A DNA stretch of 64,000 bases from Glycine soja. Taxonomy: Eukaryota; Streptophyta; Magnoliopsida; Fabales; Fabaceae. The DNA lies in the NCBI RefSeq assembly GCF_004193775.1, contig NC_041021.1:22226632-22290631 (forward strand). The letters are read 5' to 3'. The notes under the pieces are model-generated. The model was not told the DNA's origin. It searched no databases and saw only the letters and a program-made list of their open reading frames with translations. Below are positions 22,691-33,389 of this stretch, in pieces. The translations under genes were made by a program, and so were the position numbers. Positions within the stretch are counted from its first letter, which is position 1. Each line of letters starts with the position of its first letter.

Positions 22691-23432
22691 AATAGATGTC
22701 ATCGGGGCCATCGAGCCCAAGGCTTCGAACAGTCACCGCTTCATTCTCGTGGCAATAGATTATTTCACCAAATGGGTCGAAGCGGCTTCTTACACCAATG
22801 TCATGAGGAGTGTAGTGGTCAGATTCATAAAGAGGGAGCTGATTTGTCGGTACAGACTCCCTAGGAAGATCATTACTGACAATGGCACCAACAAGAATAT
22901 TAAGAAAATTATTCAGAAGATGACAGTGTCATACAAAGATTGGCATGAGATGTTTCCTTTTGCCTTGCATGGATACCGAACTTCAGTACGAACTTCTACT
23001 GGGGCAACGCCGTATTCCTTGGTTTATGGAATGGAAGCGGTACTCCCATTTGAAGTAGAGATCCCTTCCCAGAGGATACTAGCAGAATCGGGCTTAGAAG
23101 AATCAGAGTGGGCTCAAACACGCTATGACCAACTCAACCTTATTGAAGGTAAGCGCTTGACGGCCATGAGCCGTGGGCGCCTATATCAACAAAGAATGAA
23201 GAATGTATTCGACAAGAAGGTACGCTTGCGCAAGTTCCATGAGGGGGAACTTGTGCTGAAAAAGATGTCCCACGCTGTTAAAGATAATCGAGGGAAGTGG
23301 GGCCCGAACTACGAAGGGCCTTTCGTTGTGAAAAGGGCTTTTTCCGGAGGGGCCCTGGTGCTTACCAACATGGATGGTGAGGAGCTACCTTTACCCGTGA
23401 ACTCTAATGTTGTCAAGCGATACTATGCTTAG
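22680..23432 (+). pseudogene. Ogre integrase core and C-terminus (catalytic Glu deleted)
   Basis: The frame reads 'MWGIDVIGAIEPK' (first catalytic Asp), 'AIDYFTKWVEAASYT' and 'KIITDNGTN' (second Asp near 22878). It then jumps at about 22892/22893 straight into 'KNIKKIIQKMT', without the segment that carries the catalytic Glu in this family. The reading frame is kept. The rest is the normal C-terminus ('LHGYRTSVRTSTGATPYSLV' and 'YEGPFVVKRAFSGGALVL') to a TAG at 23430. Confidence 0.85.
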
Positions 23433-24091
23433 AATCTGGGGCAATTAAAGATGTCGCTACATGTTCTTTTATTTTTGTGTGTTCTTCTTTGTTTCCCCTA
23501 GGGATTCCTGTCTGCTGTAAGTTTCTCGTCACAGTCTTCTAAAAAGAAGAGAACATGAGTTTGAGGCTTCAGTCCTCACTTTGTGCTTTAAACCATGTGC
23601 AGTCTATGATAGCCTGAGCCTTTTCGCTCAGTCCACGGGATGCCCCAAAGCGCTTAATTAAAACTGAACCTAACCGGCTTATTGCATTCGAAAACATTCA
23701 TTCATACGCATACGCATGCATAACAGGGGCATAATCATCTTAGGCCGTGGTCAGATACCGGGACTAAGCTGAAGGCAGAAACCAATCAAGGTAAATGGTA
23801 ACACGACCACGGTTTGCCGTGCAATGTCGTTTCCTACATTCAGGTACTTAGGGACGGACGCAAGCAGAGGCTAGGGTTACGACCGATAGATCGTTATCCC
23901 TTGCCTAGCTTTGGACAAACGGAAAGCGTCCCTGCAAGGCAGCCTAGTATCCTTTGAATTCCCAGTGGTTATTACTGTGGCATCTTTAAAGTAAATATTG
24001 AATGCCTAATCTACCCTAAGGGGGGTTCGAGTAAGCGAACGCCGACCTATAGAAAGCCTTACTTATTTCTTCCCCTAAAAAAAAAAAGGTT
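23433..24091 (+). other. Ogre spacer downstream of integrase
   Basis: I find no convincing ORF between the integrase stop and the promoter-like block at 24092. Confidence 0.5.
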
Positions 24092-24150
24092 AGCTCGCCT
24101 GGGCGAGCACCCCTGCACCTACAAATAAAAAAAGAGGGAGGAGGAGTTTT
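24092..24150 (+). promoter_or_regulatory. Putative internal promoter of the extra Ogre ORF
   Basis: The word AGCTCGCCTGGGCGAGC (24092-24108) is followed by CTACAAATAAAAAAAGAGGG (24119-24138) and a GGAGGAG stretch. This resembles the LTR promoter (word, CTATAAATAGGGGGAGGAG) with a decayed TATA box. It lies 1.4 kb upstream of the PTPD ORF. Inferred, not proven. Confidence 0.4.
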
Positions 24151-24789
24151 CCTCCACCCAAAACTCTCCCCCCTCACTTCAAAAACACCAAGCTCATGGG
24201 AACTACAAAGATAGCAGCCCCCAAGCTTCCATTGTTGAGTTTTTGCTTCCCTTTTCACGCTTTATTTCACTCCCCACAAGTTAGTGCACTTTCCCCTGGT
24301 TATTTGGCTCTCCCTTGATGTGTTTTAGTGCTTTAGTTGCTCATTTTTTGCGAAATTCGTGAAGCAATTCACATGTGAATCCTTGCTTGTTTTCGCTAAA
24401 TTAAGGGGTTGTAAGGGATGGCCTTAGGCCTATGTTGCATTCTGGAGTAATGGGGCATGCCACCTTGCCCCCATTCTCTTGCTATTCATGCCTAAACATG
24501 CGCCCACCAAGTGCTCGGTGAAATGCCTCAATGACATATGGGCATGGTTTTGTGAACTTTGGATTGTGGGGCTGTTTTGTATGTATAAGGACAGCACGTA
24601 GAGGTTAAAATGAGTGCCCGAATGTGATTCTAGGCCTAGGGACCCAAGCTTTTAATTTCAATACAAGGAAGCATGACTTATGCCTAGGAATCTAAGTTTT
24701 GGTTTTGAATGTAAAAAGGCATGAATATTAGGACATGTTTGAGAGGTTTTTATTAGAATTTAAATTTGGCTGCCCCATGAGGAATACCT

Positions 24790-25135
24790 TGCGCCTTGGT
24801 AGCATGGAAAATACCTTTCAACAGTATGTATATATGTGAATATATATAGCATGGAAATACCTTGCAAAGTGTGAATGTATAGCAAATAATGCATTTCAAA
24901 AATCTGTATATGTAGGATAGGTAGCGTAAAAATGCCTTTCAGATTATGTATATTTGTGGATAGGTAGCATAAGGAGCCTTTCAAAAAATGTACCCATGTC
25001 AAAAATGGCACGAGAATGTTTCCCAAATGAATATATGATGTGGAATTGCCTTTCAAGTGTAGATAGATGACATGAAAGTTCCTTCTCAAATAAATGCAAG
25101 TGTGTGCATGACATGAGTTTGGCTCTCCAATGTGC
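24790..25135 (+). repeat. Degenerate tandem repeat in the putative leader intron
   Basis: Diverged units of about 60 bp share 'GTAGCATGGAAATACCTT', 'GGTAGCATAAGGAGCCTTTCA' and 'TGTGTATAxxTGTG' motifs. The open frames through this stretch are by-products of the repeat. Confidence 0.5.
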
Positions 25136-25504
25136 ATATATAAACAAATATGAAACAACAAAAATTTATATGTTAATAAAATACTCCAAATGTGTGTAGA
25201 TAGTTTGCGGTAGCAAAATACTTAGGATATGAACATGTGTAATTTTGACACAATACCTTGAGCATGCGTATATGTATTCTTTTCAAAAAAAATATATGTG
25301 TGTGGTAACTAGAATGTTTTGAATATCCTTGTATGTTGATATAAATAGTAGGATATTTTACGCATATGCACGTTCATAAATGTTTTGCATTAAGGAAATG
25401 TGTGCACAAGTTTGTTCTAAATCAGAATGATTAGCATGCCGTTTTTGCTTTAAAATAAGCGTTTTCTTGTACACTAACTTTCCAAATGTTTGTCCCCGCA
25501 GGAA

Positions 25505-26755
25505 ATGTCTCTGAGAAAGCTTTCCGCGAAAAGATCTAGGAGGGATGTCGCGGCTGAAGGGACCAGTGCCGGCCCCGAGTTTGATAGCCACCGTTTTAGG
25601 AGCACCGAGCACCAGCAGCGTTTCGAGGCCATCAAAGGATGGTCGTTCCACCGAGAGAGACGCGTCCAGCTCAGGGACGATGAGTACACCGACTTTCAGG
25701 AAGAGATAGCTCGCCGGCGCTGGACGTCTCTAGTCACCCCCATGGCTAAGTTTGACCCAGAGATAGTCCTGGAATTTTTTGCCAATGCTTGGCCCACAGA
25801 AGAGGGAGAGCGGGACATGCGATAATGGGTGAGGGGTCAGTGGATTCCCTTTGATGCGAATGCCCTCAGCCAGTTCCTAGGTGACCCGCTGGTGTTAGAG
25901 GAAGGCCGAGAGTGCGAGTTTAGTCAGAGAAGGAACAGGGCCGATGGATTTGACGAGGAGGCCATTGCCCAGCTATTATGTATATCGGGTCAGGATTTTG
26001 CCCAGACCGCTGCAAGGAGGCGGGTGCGGATCATGTGCACCAATATGACCACCTTGACACAGATGTGGATGACGTTGCTGCTCAGCAATGTCCTACCCAG
26101 TGATCATAACTTCGACCTTCCTCTGCCGAAGTGTCAGCTGGTGTATGCCATCCTGACACGGATGAGCGTCCATGTGGCTCAGTTGATTGCTGACGCTATT
26201 TATTTATTTGCAGGTATGCCACCCACCAGGCACCCTCTAGACCCGGATAAGTCTAACAGGGCCCTGGGGTTTCCAGTGTTGATCACGGGCCTCTGCCAGT
26301 CATTCGAGGTTCCCATCACACCTAGTAAGGTGATCCGGCCGCCGATCACCCAAGCCTTCATTGAGAAGTATTGCATGCCTAGGCAGGCCCAGGGTGATGC
26401 GCCACAGGCCACAGACGCACTGCTGCCACCTCATCAGGCTGATCCCACTGGGTCATTAGGCATGGAGCGGTATCTACAACACTTGGTTCGCCAACAGGTA
26501 GCCAACCACCAGGGGCAGGTGTAGATACATGAGTGTCTCTACCAGCTCAGCCTCAGTCAGCAGGGCCAGGGTTTCGCTCCTTTTGCATGCCCTACTCCAA
26601 ATCAGTTTAGGGCTGAGGTCGCATGGCCCGGAGATTGGCCCGAGGACCAGACAGAGGAGGCACCTACAGGAGCTCCCGACGATGCAGAGGACGCCCGCAT
26701 GGATGAGGAGATGACAGACTTGCTCGGCTTCATGGGAGGAAGCAGAGCCACGTGA
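25505..26755 (+). pseudogene. Extra Ogre ORF: putative plant transposon protein domain (PTPD) protein
   Basis: A sense-oriented additional ORF lies between integrase and the 3' LTR. It starts at ATG 25505 (MSLRKLSAKRSRRD, basic and nuclear-signal-like) just after a CAG splice-acceptor-like site at 25499-25501. The body has blocks I associate with the PTPD family: 'FEAIKGWSFHRERRVQ', 'PEIVLEFFANAW', 'RGQWIPFDANALSQFLG' and 'RALGFPVLITGLCQSFEVP'. The tail is acidic and ends 'LLGFMGGSRAT' with TGA 26753. Two nonsense codons (25823 TAA, 26522 TAG) interrupt about 416 codons. The molecular function of PTPD proteins is unknown to me. Confidence 0.7.
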
Positions 26756-27660
26756 CCGAGGTCACTACATTTTTTGACATTACTGTTTTTTGATTAGTTT
26801 GCTATTGATGTTTTTTTGTTATTGTCTATATTGCTGTTGACATTACTGTCTTCTGTTTTTGTTCATATGGTTACTAACATTACTATCATTATTGCTCGTT
26901 TCTGTTAGAAATTTTCGTCGTTATGGCTCTCAGTTATTTCGTCACCATTTTGCGACTTACCATTTTCGTGCGTTTCTCGTTCACCTTGTGGTTAGACGTA
27001 AGTAGGTAGTGTGTGCCCTCGTCCGCACAACCTTTTCAGAGAGAAAAGGAGAAAAAAAGAAAGAAGAAAGAGGAAATAAACAAATGATAAATAACTTAAA
27101 AAAGGAAAAAAGAGGAAAAGGAAAAGAGAGCAAGTAAGGAAAGAAAAACAAGGAAGGAAAAAAGAAAATAATAAGAATAAAAGTTGTCTAGCTAAAAAAC
27201 AACATGCTCGTGAAAAGAGAAAATTTCCAACTTTTATTTGAAGGAAAAATTCGCTGATCATAGCTAGTTTTTGGAAAAAGTGTGTGTACACATTTGAAGG
27301 GTAAATGCTGTGAAAGTTTTTTCGAACACCCAAGATAGACTCGGATAAATGCATGAATTGACAAAAGAACATATGTTGGAAACACTGGGTTGACTAAAAT
27401 AGAGAAAATGAATTATGAGCCCTAGCATCACATGACCAAAAAAATTTCGACACTTAAGTGTCCACATAGGTGCATGCAAGACCAGTTTTGCATAAAATTT
27501 CCTAATCATCATTGTTGCATGTGTGTCATGGAAATAATGTAGGACATCCCCTTTATCCCTCAACTGTTGGTCAAACCCTGACATATATCATGTCCAACCA
27601 TGCTACAAGCCTTGAGCCAAAATCCCAATTTACCATAAACCTTGACCCAGGGTGAGAATG
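26756..27660 (+). other. Ogre 3' untranslated spacer
   Basis: Low-complexity A/G-rich sequence (about 27030-27200) and no credible ORF. Confidence 0.5.
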
Positions 27661-27667
27661 TCAATCC

Positions 27668-28060
27668 TTGCCTTTAGAAGAAAACAAAAGGAGAAAATTC
27701 CCAATCGAAGAGTGGGTGAAAGGAAAAAAAGAAAGGAAATTCCCAATCAATAGAGCGGGAGAAAACAAAAAGAGAAAATTCTCAATCGAAGAGTGGGAGA
27801 AAGCAAAAAAGAAAAAATTCTCGATCAAAGATCGAAAGAAAATAGAAGAAATATACAGAAGGGTCTTTGGACCAGACAACATCTGGACAAATGCAGAGTT
27901 ATCACCAAGTAAGCACAAAAAAAAGAAGGGAAACCACGACCTGAAGTGGTCCTCTTCCTTTGATTGCCAACCAAAATCTTGTGCGCCGGTGACTTTTTCG
28001 CCCCGCACTAAACAAAAACAGAAAAGGAAAAGGCCAAAAACATTGAAAGCCAAAATTCCC
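27668..28060 (+). repeat. Lysine-rich open frame made by a degenerate tandem repeat
   Basis: Three to four units of roughly 45-50 bp contain 'AAATTCCCAATCGAAGAGTGGG' type sequence. They give a repetitive translation (xKRKFSIEEW). The open frame is best explained by the repeat rather than a gene. Confidence 0.5.
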
Positions 28061-28525
28061 ACAAAAAAATGCCATTCCCAAGAAAAAGTCCTACCGATCC
28101 ATGATCACGCATGTAATCTTTAATTTGATAGGAAATAATTTGCAAAATCAAGTCATGGCATATCTATGGTTCGGAATTAGGATGAAACACTTACCTGTGT
28201 GAGATTGATACACTTTGAGTGATTTTCTTCTATTTTTGTTGAACCCATTGTTTCCTCTAAATGGTCATTTAGAAGCGAAATGCTAACATCCAAAGTCTCA
28301 TTCATGCTCCCCTTCCCCGATAAACACATTGTTTTTCATCCGAAAAGCATATGTTGCTCTGATTAGTTGGAAGTTTTGTCTCTTTACTAAAGCATGTTCG
28401 CATTTTAGTGAAGAAAACACCGAGACTATTTTTAGTCTCACAAGTTATCCAGAACTACGTAGGTCTGAGTTCCTCATTGAGGATACATAGGAGCAAGAGC
28501 CTCGCTTTTGTCGGCCGCCCCATAA

Positions 28526-29070
28526 TTTCTGTCATACTGACCTTGGAGTCACGTGACATGCGGAGATACCCAAGTGGTTATCCGCACTTTTAAATCTTTC
28601 TTTTGCTATCTCTAAGACTCAAAGCATAATAGCACGCAGAGACTAACGTCGTCTTCTGCACCCTTTGTCAATCGCGGCCAACAAGCCCGTTGACACGCAG
28701 AGATTTACGTCATCTTCCGCGCAGACAATTTCTGTCATACTGACATTGGAGTCACGTGACATGCGGAGATACCCGAGTGGTTATCCATTTAAACTTTCTT
28801 TTGCTATCTCTAAGACTCAAAGCATGATAGCACGCAGAGACTAACGTCGTCTTCTGCACCCTTTGTCAATCGCGGCCAACAAGCCCGTTGACACACGGAG
28901 ATTTACGTCATCTTTCGCGCAGACAATTTCTATCATACTGACACTGGAGTCACGTGACATGCGGAGATACCTGAGTGGTTATCCGTTTAAACCTTTTTTT
29001 TCTATCTCTAAGACTCAACGCATGATAGCACGCAGAGACTAATGTCGTCTTCTGCACCTTTTGTCGTCCA
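28526..29070 (+). repeat. About 200-bp tandem repeat, three units, Ogre 3' region
   Basis: Units start near 28526, 28729 and 28927 (periods 203 and 198) with 'TTTCTGTCATACTGAC', 'GTCACGTGACATGCGGAGATAC' and 'GCACGCAGAGACTAACGTCG'. The third copy is partial and grades into the 58-bp array. Confidence 0.9.
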
Positions 29071-29106
29071 TAGGCGGCGGGCCCGATGACATGCGGTTAT
29101 CCGCAC

Positions 29107-29527
29107 GCTCGATGAGTGATAAACGCGCAGGGACAAATTTTGTGCCCTTTATTATTCAGGAGCAGCGAGTCGAGTGGTAAACGCGCAGAGACAAATTCTG
29201 CGCCCTTTATCATTCGGGAACAACAAGTTGGGTGGTAAACGCGCATAGACGAATTCTGCGCCCTTTATCATTCAGAAACAGCAAGTTGGGTGGTAGATGT
29301 GTAGATACAAATTCTGCGCCCTTTGTCATTCAGATTTCACAAGTTGGGTGATAAATGCATAGATACAAATTTTGCGCCCTTTGTCATTCATATTTCACAA
29401 GTTGGGTGATAAACGCACAGAGACGAATTCTGGGCCCTTTATCATTCAGAAACAGCAAGTTGGGTAATAAACGCACAGAGACAAAATTTTGTGCCCTTTG
29501 TCATTCAAGGACAGTAAGTCGAGAGGT
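29107..29527 (+). repeat. 58-bp tandem repeat, seven units, Ogre 3' region
   Basis: The anchor AAACGCGCAG (or a variant) recurs at about 29121, 29179, 29237, 29295, 29353, 29411 and 29469, exactly 58 bp apart. Each unit has 'ACAAATTxTGCGCCCTTTxTCATTC'. Tandem repeats in Tat/Ogre 3' regions are known to seed satellites. Confidence 0.9.
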
Positions 29528-29727
29528 GGGCGGAGACAAATTATGATCATTCTGCGTCTTGATCAACCAAGAGGAACAAATTCGACAGTATCAGGATGAT
29601 GTGTCGGTACTAATCATTTTCAAATTTTTGCAGGTTCCGCTGGCAGGGAGGTTCACTGGCCGAATGGTGTTTCGCTTCAACGAAATTAGTGTCTTATCTT
29701 TACTTCCCTTTTATCTCCAATAAAAGA

Positions 29728-29745
29728 CAAGTAAAGAGGGGCAAC
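29728..29745 (+). other. Probable polypurine tract of the Ogre element
   Basis: AAGTAAAGAGGGGCAAC lies just before the 3' LTR. The exact LTR start after it is uncertain, because the 5' LTR lacks its first bases. Confidence 0.5.
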
Positions 29746-30352
29746 TCTACTACCCTAATTTCGTCCGAGGACCACTCGTTGTTGTGATGTGACCCTCGTT
29801 TGACCACTTCAAGGTACTTGGTACCCATCGTTAGGCAATTCGTGAAGTTCCGTGACATGCCGGAAGTCAAAAGAAAGCATTGAAGCACAATCCGTGAAGT
29901 TCCGTGACATGCCGAAAATTAAAAGGAAGTGTTAGTGCACAATCCGTAAAGTTTCGTAACGTTCCGAAAGGCAAAAAGGGGATGATTACGTAATCCGTAA
30001 GGTTTCGTAACATTACGGAAAGAAAACAAGCATCGTTATGAAATTTGTAAAGTTTCGTAACGTTACGGAAAAAGAATCACCAAAAAAGAGCAAGGGGGTG
30101 TATTTAGTAAAAATGGGGGTACAAATAGCAATCAGGCCCACTTGGGCCTTCCAAGATGTTCCTCCAGAAGGCGGTTGCTTCTGGAGGAAGCAACCTAGCT
30201 CGCCTTGGCGAGCTGGGTGGCAAGCTCCTCCCCTATTTTCCTATAAATAGGGGGAGGAGTGAAGGAGAAAAATGTTCAGCCCGTCTGGTATTTCAAGATC
30301 ACTTGAAATTAGTGAAAAAAATTGTTTCCGTGAAGAAAATCCAAGCCGAGGC
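29746..30352 (+). mobile_element. Ogre 3' LTR, truncated
   Basis: From 29790 the sequence matches the 5' LTR from 8215 almost base for base, through the CGTAA words, the palindromic word and the TATA box, up to 'AATCCAAGCCGAGGC' at 30352. There the two diverge. The remaining 1.2 kb of the LTR is missing, next to the minus Tekay-like remnant. Confidence 0.85.
30197..30254 (+). promoter_or_regulatory. Ogre 3' LTR palindromic word and TATA hairpin
   Basis: The word here is AGCTCGCCTTGGCGAGCT (30197-30214), with a changed centre but intact arms. CTATAAATAG (30241-30250) lies between the same complementary CTCCCCTATTT and AAATAGGGGGAG arms as in the 5' LTR. Confidence 0.75.
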
Positions 30353-30374
30353 AAGTTGAAGAAAATTGTTTCAG

Positions 30375-31176
30375 TGTAGGTTACAAAAATAACATACATT
30401 TCATGAAAAGATAACGTTTACAAAGTCTCTTTCTCTAGGGTTTTTTAAAGGAAACGTAAAACATGCAATGACGGTTCCAAAGTCTGAAAAGATACAAAGA
30501 CAAGCTGAAACTAACAAGAAACAAGCGTAGAACCATGGTTACCTCAAAGGAAAATGAAAGGTCAGACTAGGGTTTCATTCTCTACCGAAACCGCGAGCCA
30601 AGTTGGAAGGTTCCGCTTCAATCGAAGGGTTCCTCTCAGTGTGGGGTTGCAATGGAGAACAACGACGGTTTATGGTGGCTAATGGTGGCTGTGGGTGATG
30701 GAGAAAGTGCTTGGGACGTTAGAAATGGTGTTTTTCCTAAGCTACACGAAAGCAAAGGCTGAAAACGCTCAAGTGAGAAATGCTCTCGGGAACGGAAGCT
30801 TCGCGCCCACTCTAGACATCTTCTCAAAGATCCTAACCGTCAGATTGTGGACAAGTGTCTTGTGAAGCTGTAGACCAAATTTCGAGAAGATCCAACAATT
30901 AACAAAGGCTGGGCAGAATTTTTACCGAGGCAGCTTCATGTAGCTTCCTTGAGAAGCTTCATTAAGAGGCTTCCTCAAGAAGCTTCCTCGTGGTTTCTTT
31001 GAGAAGCTTTCTCAAGAGGCTTCTTTGAGAAGCTAGATCCTTATCTACCCACACCCCTCTATTAACTAAATTAACCTCCTTGAAAATAATTACGGATAAA
31101 ATAACACAACAAATATAATCAAACATCAAACATAATTATTAATATATCGATATATATATATATATCAGGGTGTTAC
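30375..31176 (-). mobile_element. LTR of a second Tekay-like element, 802 bp
   Basis: On the minus strand it starts TGTAACACCCTGA at 31176, just after a purine tract and integrase tail, and a matching ACA end can be placed at 30375 (TGTAGG on plus). It holds a TA microsatellite near 31147-31165 and a cluster of GAAGCTTC words. The partner LTR is absent. Confidence 0.65.
30930..31035. repeat. GAAGCTTC palindromic word cluster
   Basis: About nine AAGCTTC, GAGGCTTC or GAAGCT words occur in about 100 bp, several as perfect GAAGCTTC or AGAAGCTT palindromes with CTTGAG flanks. It lies in the upstream half of the minus LTR. Confidence 0.7.
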
Positions 31177-31217
31177 AACTCTCCCACCCTTTTAGAAATT
31201 TCGTCCCCGAAATTTAC

Positions 31218-32265
31218 CTTACTCAAACAAGGATGGGTGAGCTTCTCGCATCTTACTTTCTAATTCCCACGTGGAATCTTCTCCTTATGCACCTCCCTAG
31301 ATCACCTTGACCAACGAAATCTCTTTCCCTCTTAGGTGTTTCGTTCGCCTATCCTCAATCCTCAAAGGCAATGTTTCATATGTCAAATTCTCCTTCACTT
31401 GTACATCATCCTATTCAATCACATGGGATGGATCACAAATATACTTAGGAAGTTGAAACACATGAAAGACATTGTGAAGATTAGAAAGAGATGGGGGTAA
31501 TGCAATTTCGTATGCCATAGGGCCAACTCTCTTAAGAATTTGGAAAGGACCAATAAAGCGAGGTGTGAGTTTTCGGGATTTCAATGCTTGACCAACCCCA
31601 ATCCATGGAGTGACTCTCAAGAATACATGATCACTAACCTCGAATTCCAGATCTTTCCTCCTCTTATCATGATAAATTTTTTGCCTACTCTGAGCAGTCC
31701 TCACCTTTCCTGGATTAACTTAACTTTCTCGGTGGTTTGTTGTACCACTTTCGGTCCTAAGGTGAGGCCTTCTCCGAGCTCTAACCAACATAAGGATGTC
31801 CTACACCTTCTACCATACAAAGCTTCATAGGGAGCCATGCCAATGGTAGAGTGAAAACTGTTGTTATAAGTGAACTCTATCAATGGAAGAAAACTCTCCC
31901 AGCTTCCTTTCTGCTCTAAGACACACGCCCTCAAAAGGTCCTCCAATGACTGAATGGTCCATTCAGTTTGGCCATCAGTCTGAGGATGGTAAGCTAAACT
32001 TAGTCTAAGCTTGGCCCCCAATGCTCTATTCAAGCTCTCCCAAAATTTAGAGGTAAATCTAGGATCTCTATCAGATACTATGCTAGATGGAACACCATGT
32101 AACCTGACAATCTCACTTATATACAAGGTGGTCAACTTCTCCAAGGAAAATCTGATATTAATAGGAATGAAGTGAGCAGACTTAGTCAGTCTATCAACAA
32201 CAACCCAGATAGAATCTAAACCTCTAGGGGTCCTAGGTAGTCCTACCACAAAATCCTCTAGGGAG
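31218..32265 (-). pseudogene. Second Tekay-like integrase with chromodomain-like tail
   Basis: The minus frame reads 'LDSIWVVVDRLTKSAHFIP' (first Asp), 'VSDRDPRFTSKFWESL' (second Asp) and 'HPQTDGQTEWTIQSLED' (Glu). It continues through 'STIGMAPYEALYGRRC', a frameshift near 31700, and 'LKSRKLTPRFIGPFQIL'. After a stop at 31411 the chromodomain-like tail continues with further stops to about 31218. Homology begins at about 'LEDFVVGLP' (32265); everything upstream is deleted. It resembles 15285-16020 in domain order but is a different element. Confidence 0.85.
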
Positions 32266-32850
32266 CAAAAGATACAAGTATCATTCAAGGTAAGCTAAGT
32301 GGTCAAAAGAGCTTGTGTCTATACAATTCATGGCCTTCATCATGTTCTGAGTTATATAAATCATTCTAGAGTTCAGAGATTTATGAAAAGATCATTACTC
32401 ACAGTTAGTTGTTCATTCACAGAGTAAGGTCGCACTTTTACCAGTTTTTGGTTCAAGCTTTTCTTTCACAATCAGTCCGTCTAGTGACTAACCACTCTAT
32501 TATAAGTTCACACTTTTGTTCTTTCTTTGTTCAACATGCACATTTGCTCAAATTCATGAAAGGAAACACACATCTCATCTTAAGCATGCATTCAATTTAA
32601 AACAAGGCATACAACCATTTTCACAAAATAAATAACAAGTTTCACTACCATACCATCAAGAGTTAAGTTAAATTGTTCATGATGCTTCAAGATGAGCAAC
32701 TATACTACTCATGCACAAAACAAGCCAAAAGTAAATAATGTACTAACATCAAAGTTATACTAATAATTCAAAAACACAAAAAGAAGCATAAAATCTCTAG
32801 AAATATCCACATTCTTGTCAAGATGGACCACAACTTCCTCACTAGTCCAT
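32266..32850. other. Sequence downstream of the PTPD remnant
   Basis: I see no gene. It may be the 3' untranslated part of the minus PTPD unit. Confidence 0.4.
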
Positions 32851-33336
32851 CTAGTCAGAAAAGTCTGAACCGTCCTCTAGGTAGTAGGCTGGTGAGTCAG
32901 GAGGAGCTGCAACTTCATTATCTGAGTCATCAGGAATGAGTATCAAAGGTGGTGCCGGTGGAGCTGGTGGAGGTGGTAGAATCTCAACCTCCGGGGAAGC
33001 CGGTGGGTCTACTACTGGTGGTTGCGACTCAACTGGTGCAGGCTCTGTCCTTGTTGGTATGGGACTAGAGGGCACAACCTCGGGAGATCTTCCTAACGGC
33101 AGCTGAGCTTCAGGCCAGGCCACTTTATCTAAAAATTGCTCCATGGATACCATTGGCCTGTTATGAGCCAACTACTGCTGGTTGTAGACAATAATCAGCT
33201 GCCCCCAGAATAGGCTCTGCAACATAGGAACTATTGGTTGTGCTTGTAGGCCATCTGGTTCCATGGTTGTTGTTGGAGGAGGTGGGTTGGATGATGAAGG
33301 GATGTCTTCAGCTCTTGCTCTCTTTCTTGAGGCCAT
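32851..33336 (-). pseudogene. PTPD-family remnant, central domain missing
   Basis: From ATG 33336 the minus strand reads MASRKRARAEDIPSSS, a Pro/Thr-rich link, 'MLQSLFWGQLIIVYNQQ', an in-frame TAG near 33174, then 'MVSMEQFLDKVAWPEAQLP' and a long Pro/Glu/Asp-rich tail ending SDFSD. The basic start and the QVAWP-like block match the ends of PTPD proteins, but the conserved central domain is absent, suggesting an internal deletion. CAG directly precedes the ATG (TTCTTTTCTTACAG), a strong acceptor. Family assignment is inference from the ends only. Confidence 0.55.
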
Positions 33337-33389
33337 CTGTAAGAAAAGAATGTGAACATTGGAATGAAAATTAATTTAGAAGAAAGATA

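Noticed and set aside
24760..25161. 133-codon minus-strand ORF
   Set aside because: It overlaps a degenerate tandem repeat and has no recognisable domain or conserved start.
27668..28123. 151-codon lysine-rich ORF as a gene
   Set aside because: Its openness follows from a degenerate tandem repeat of A-rich sequence. No domain or promoter was seen.
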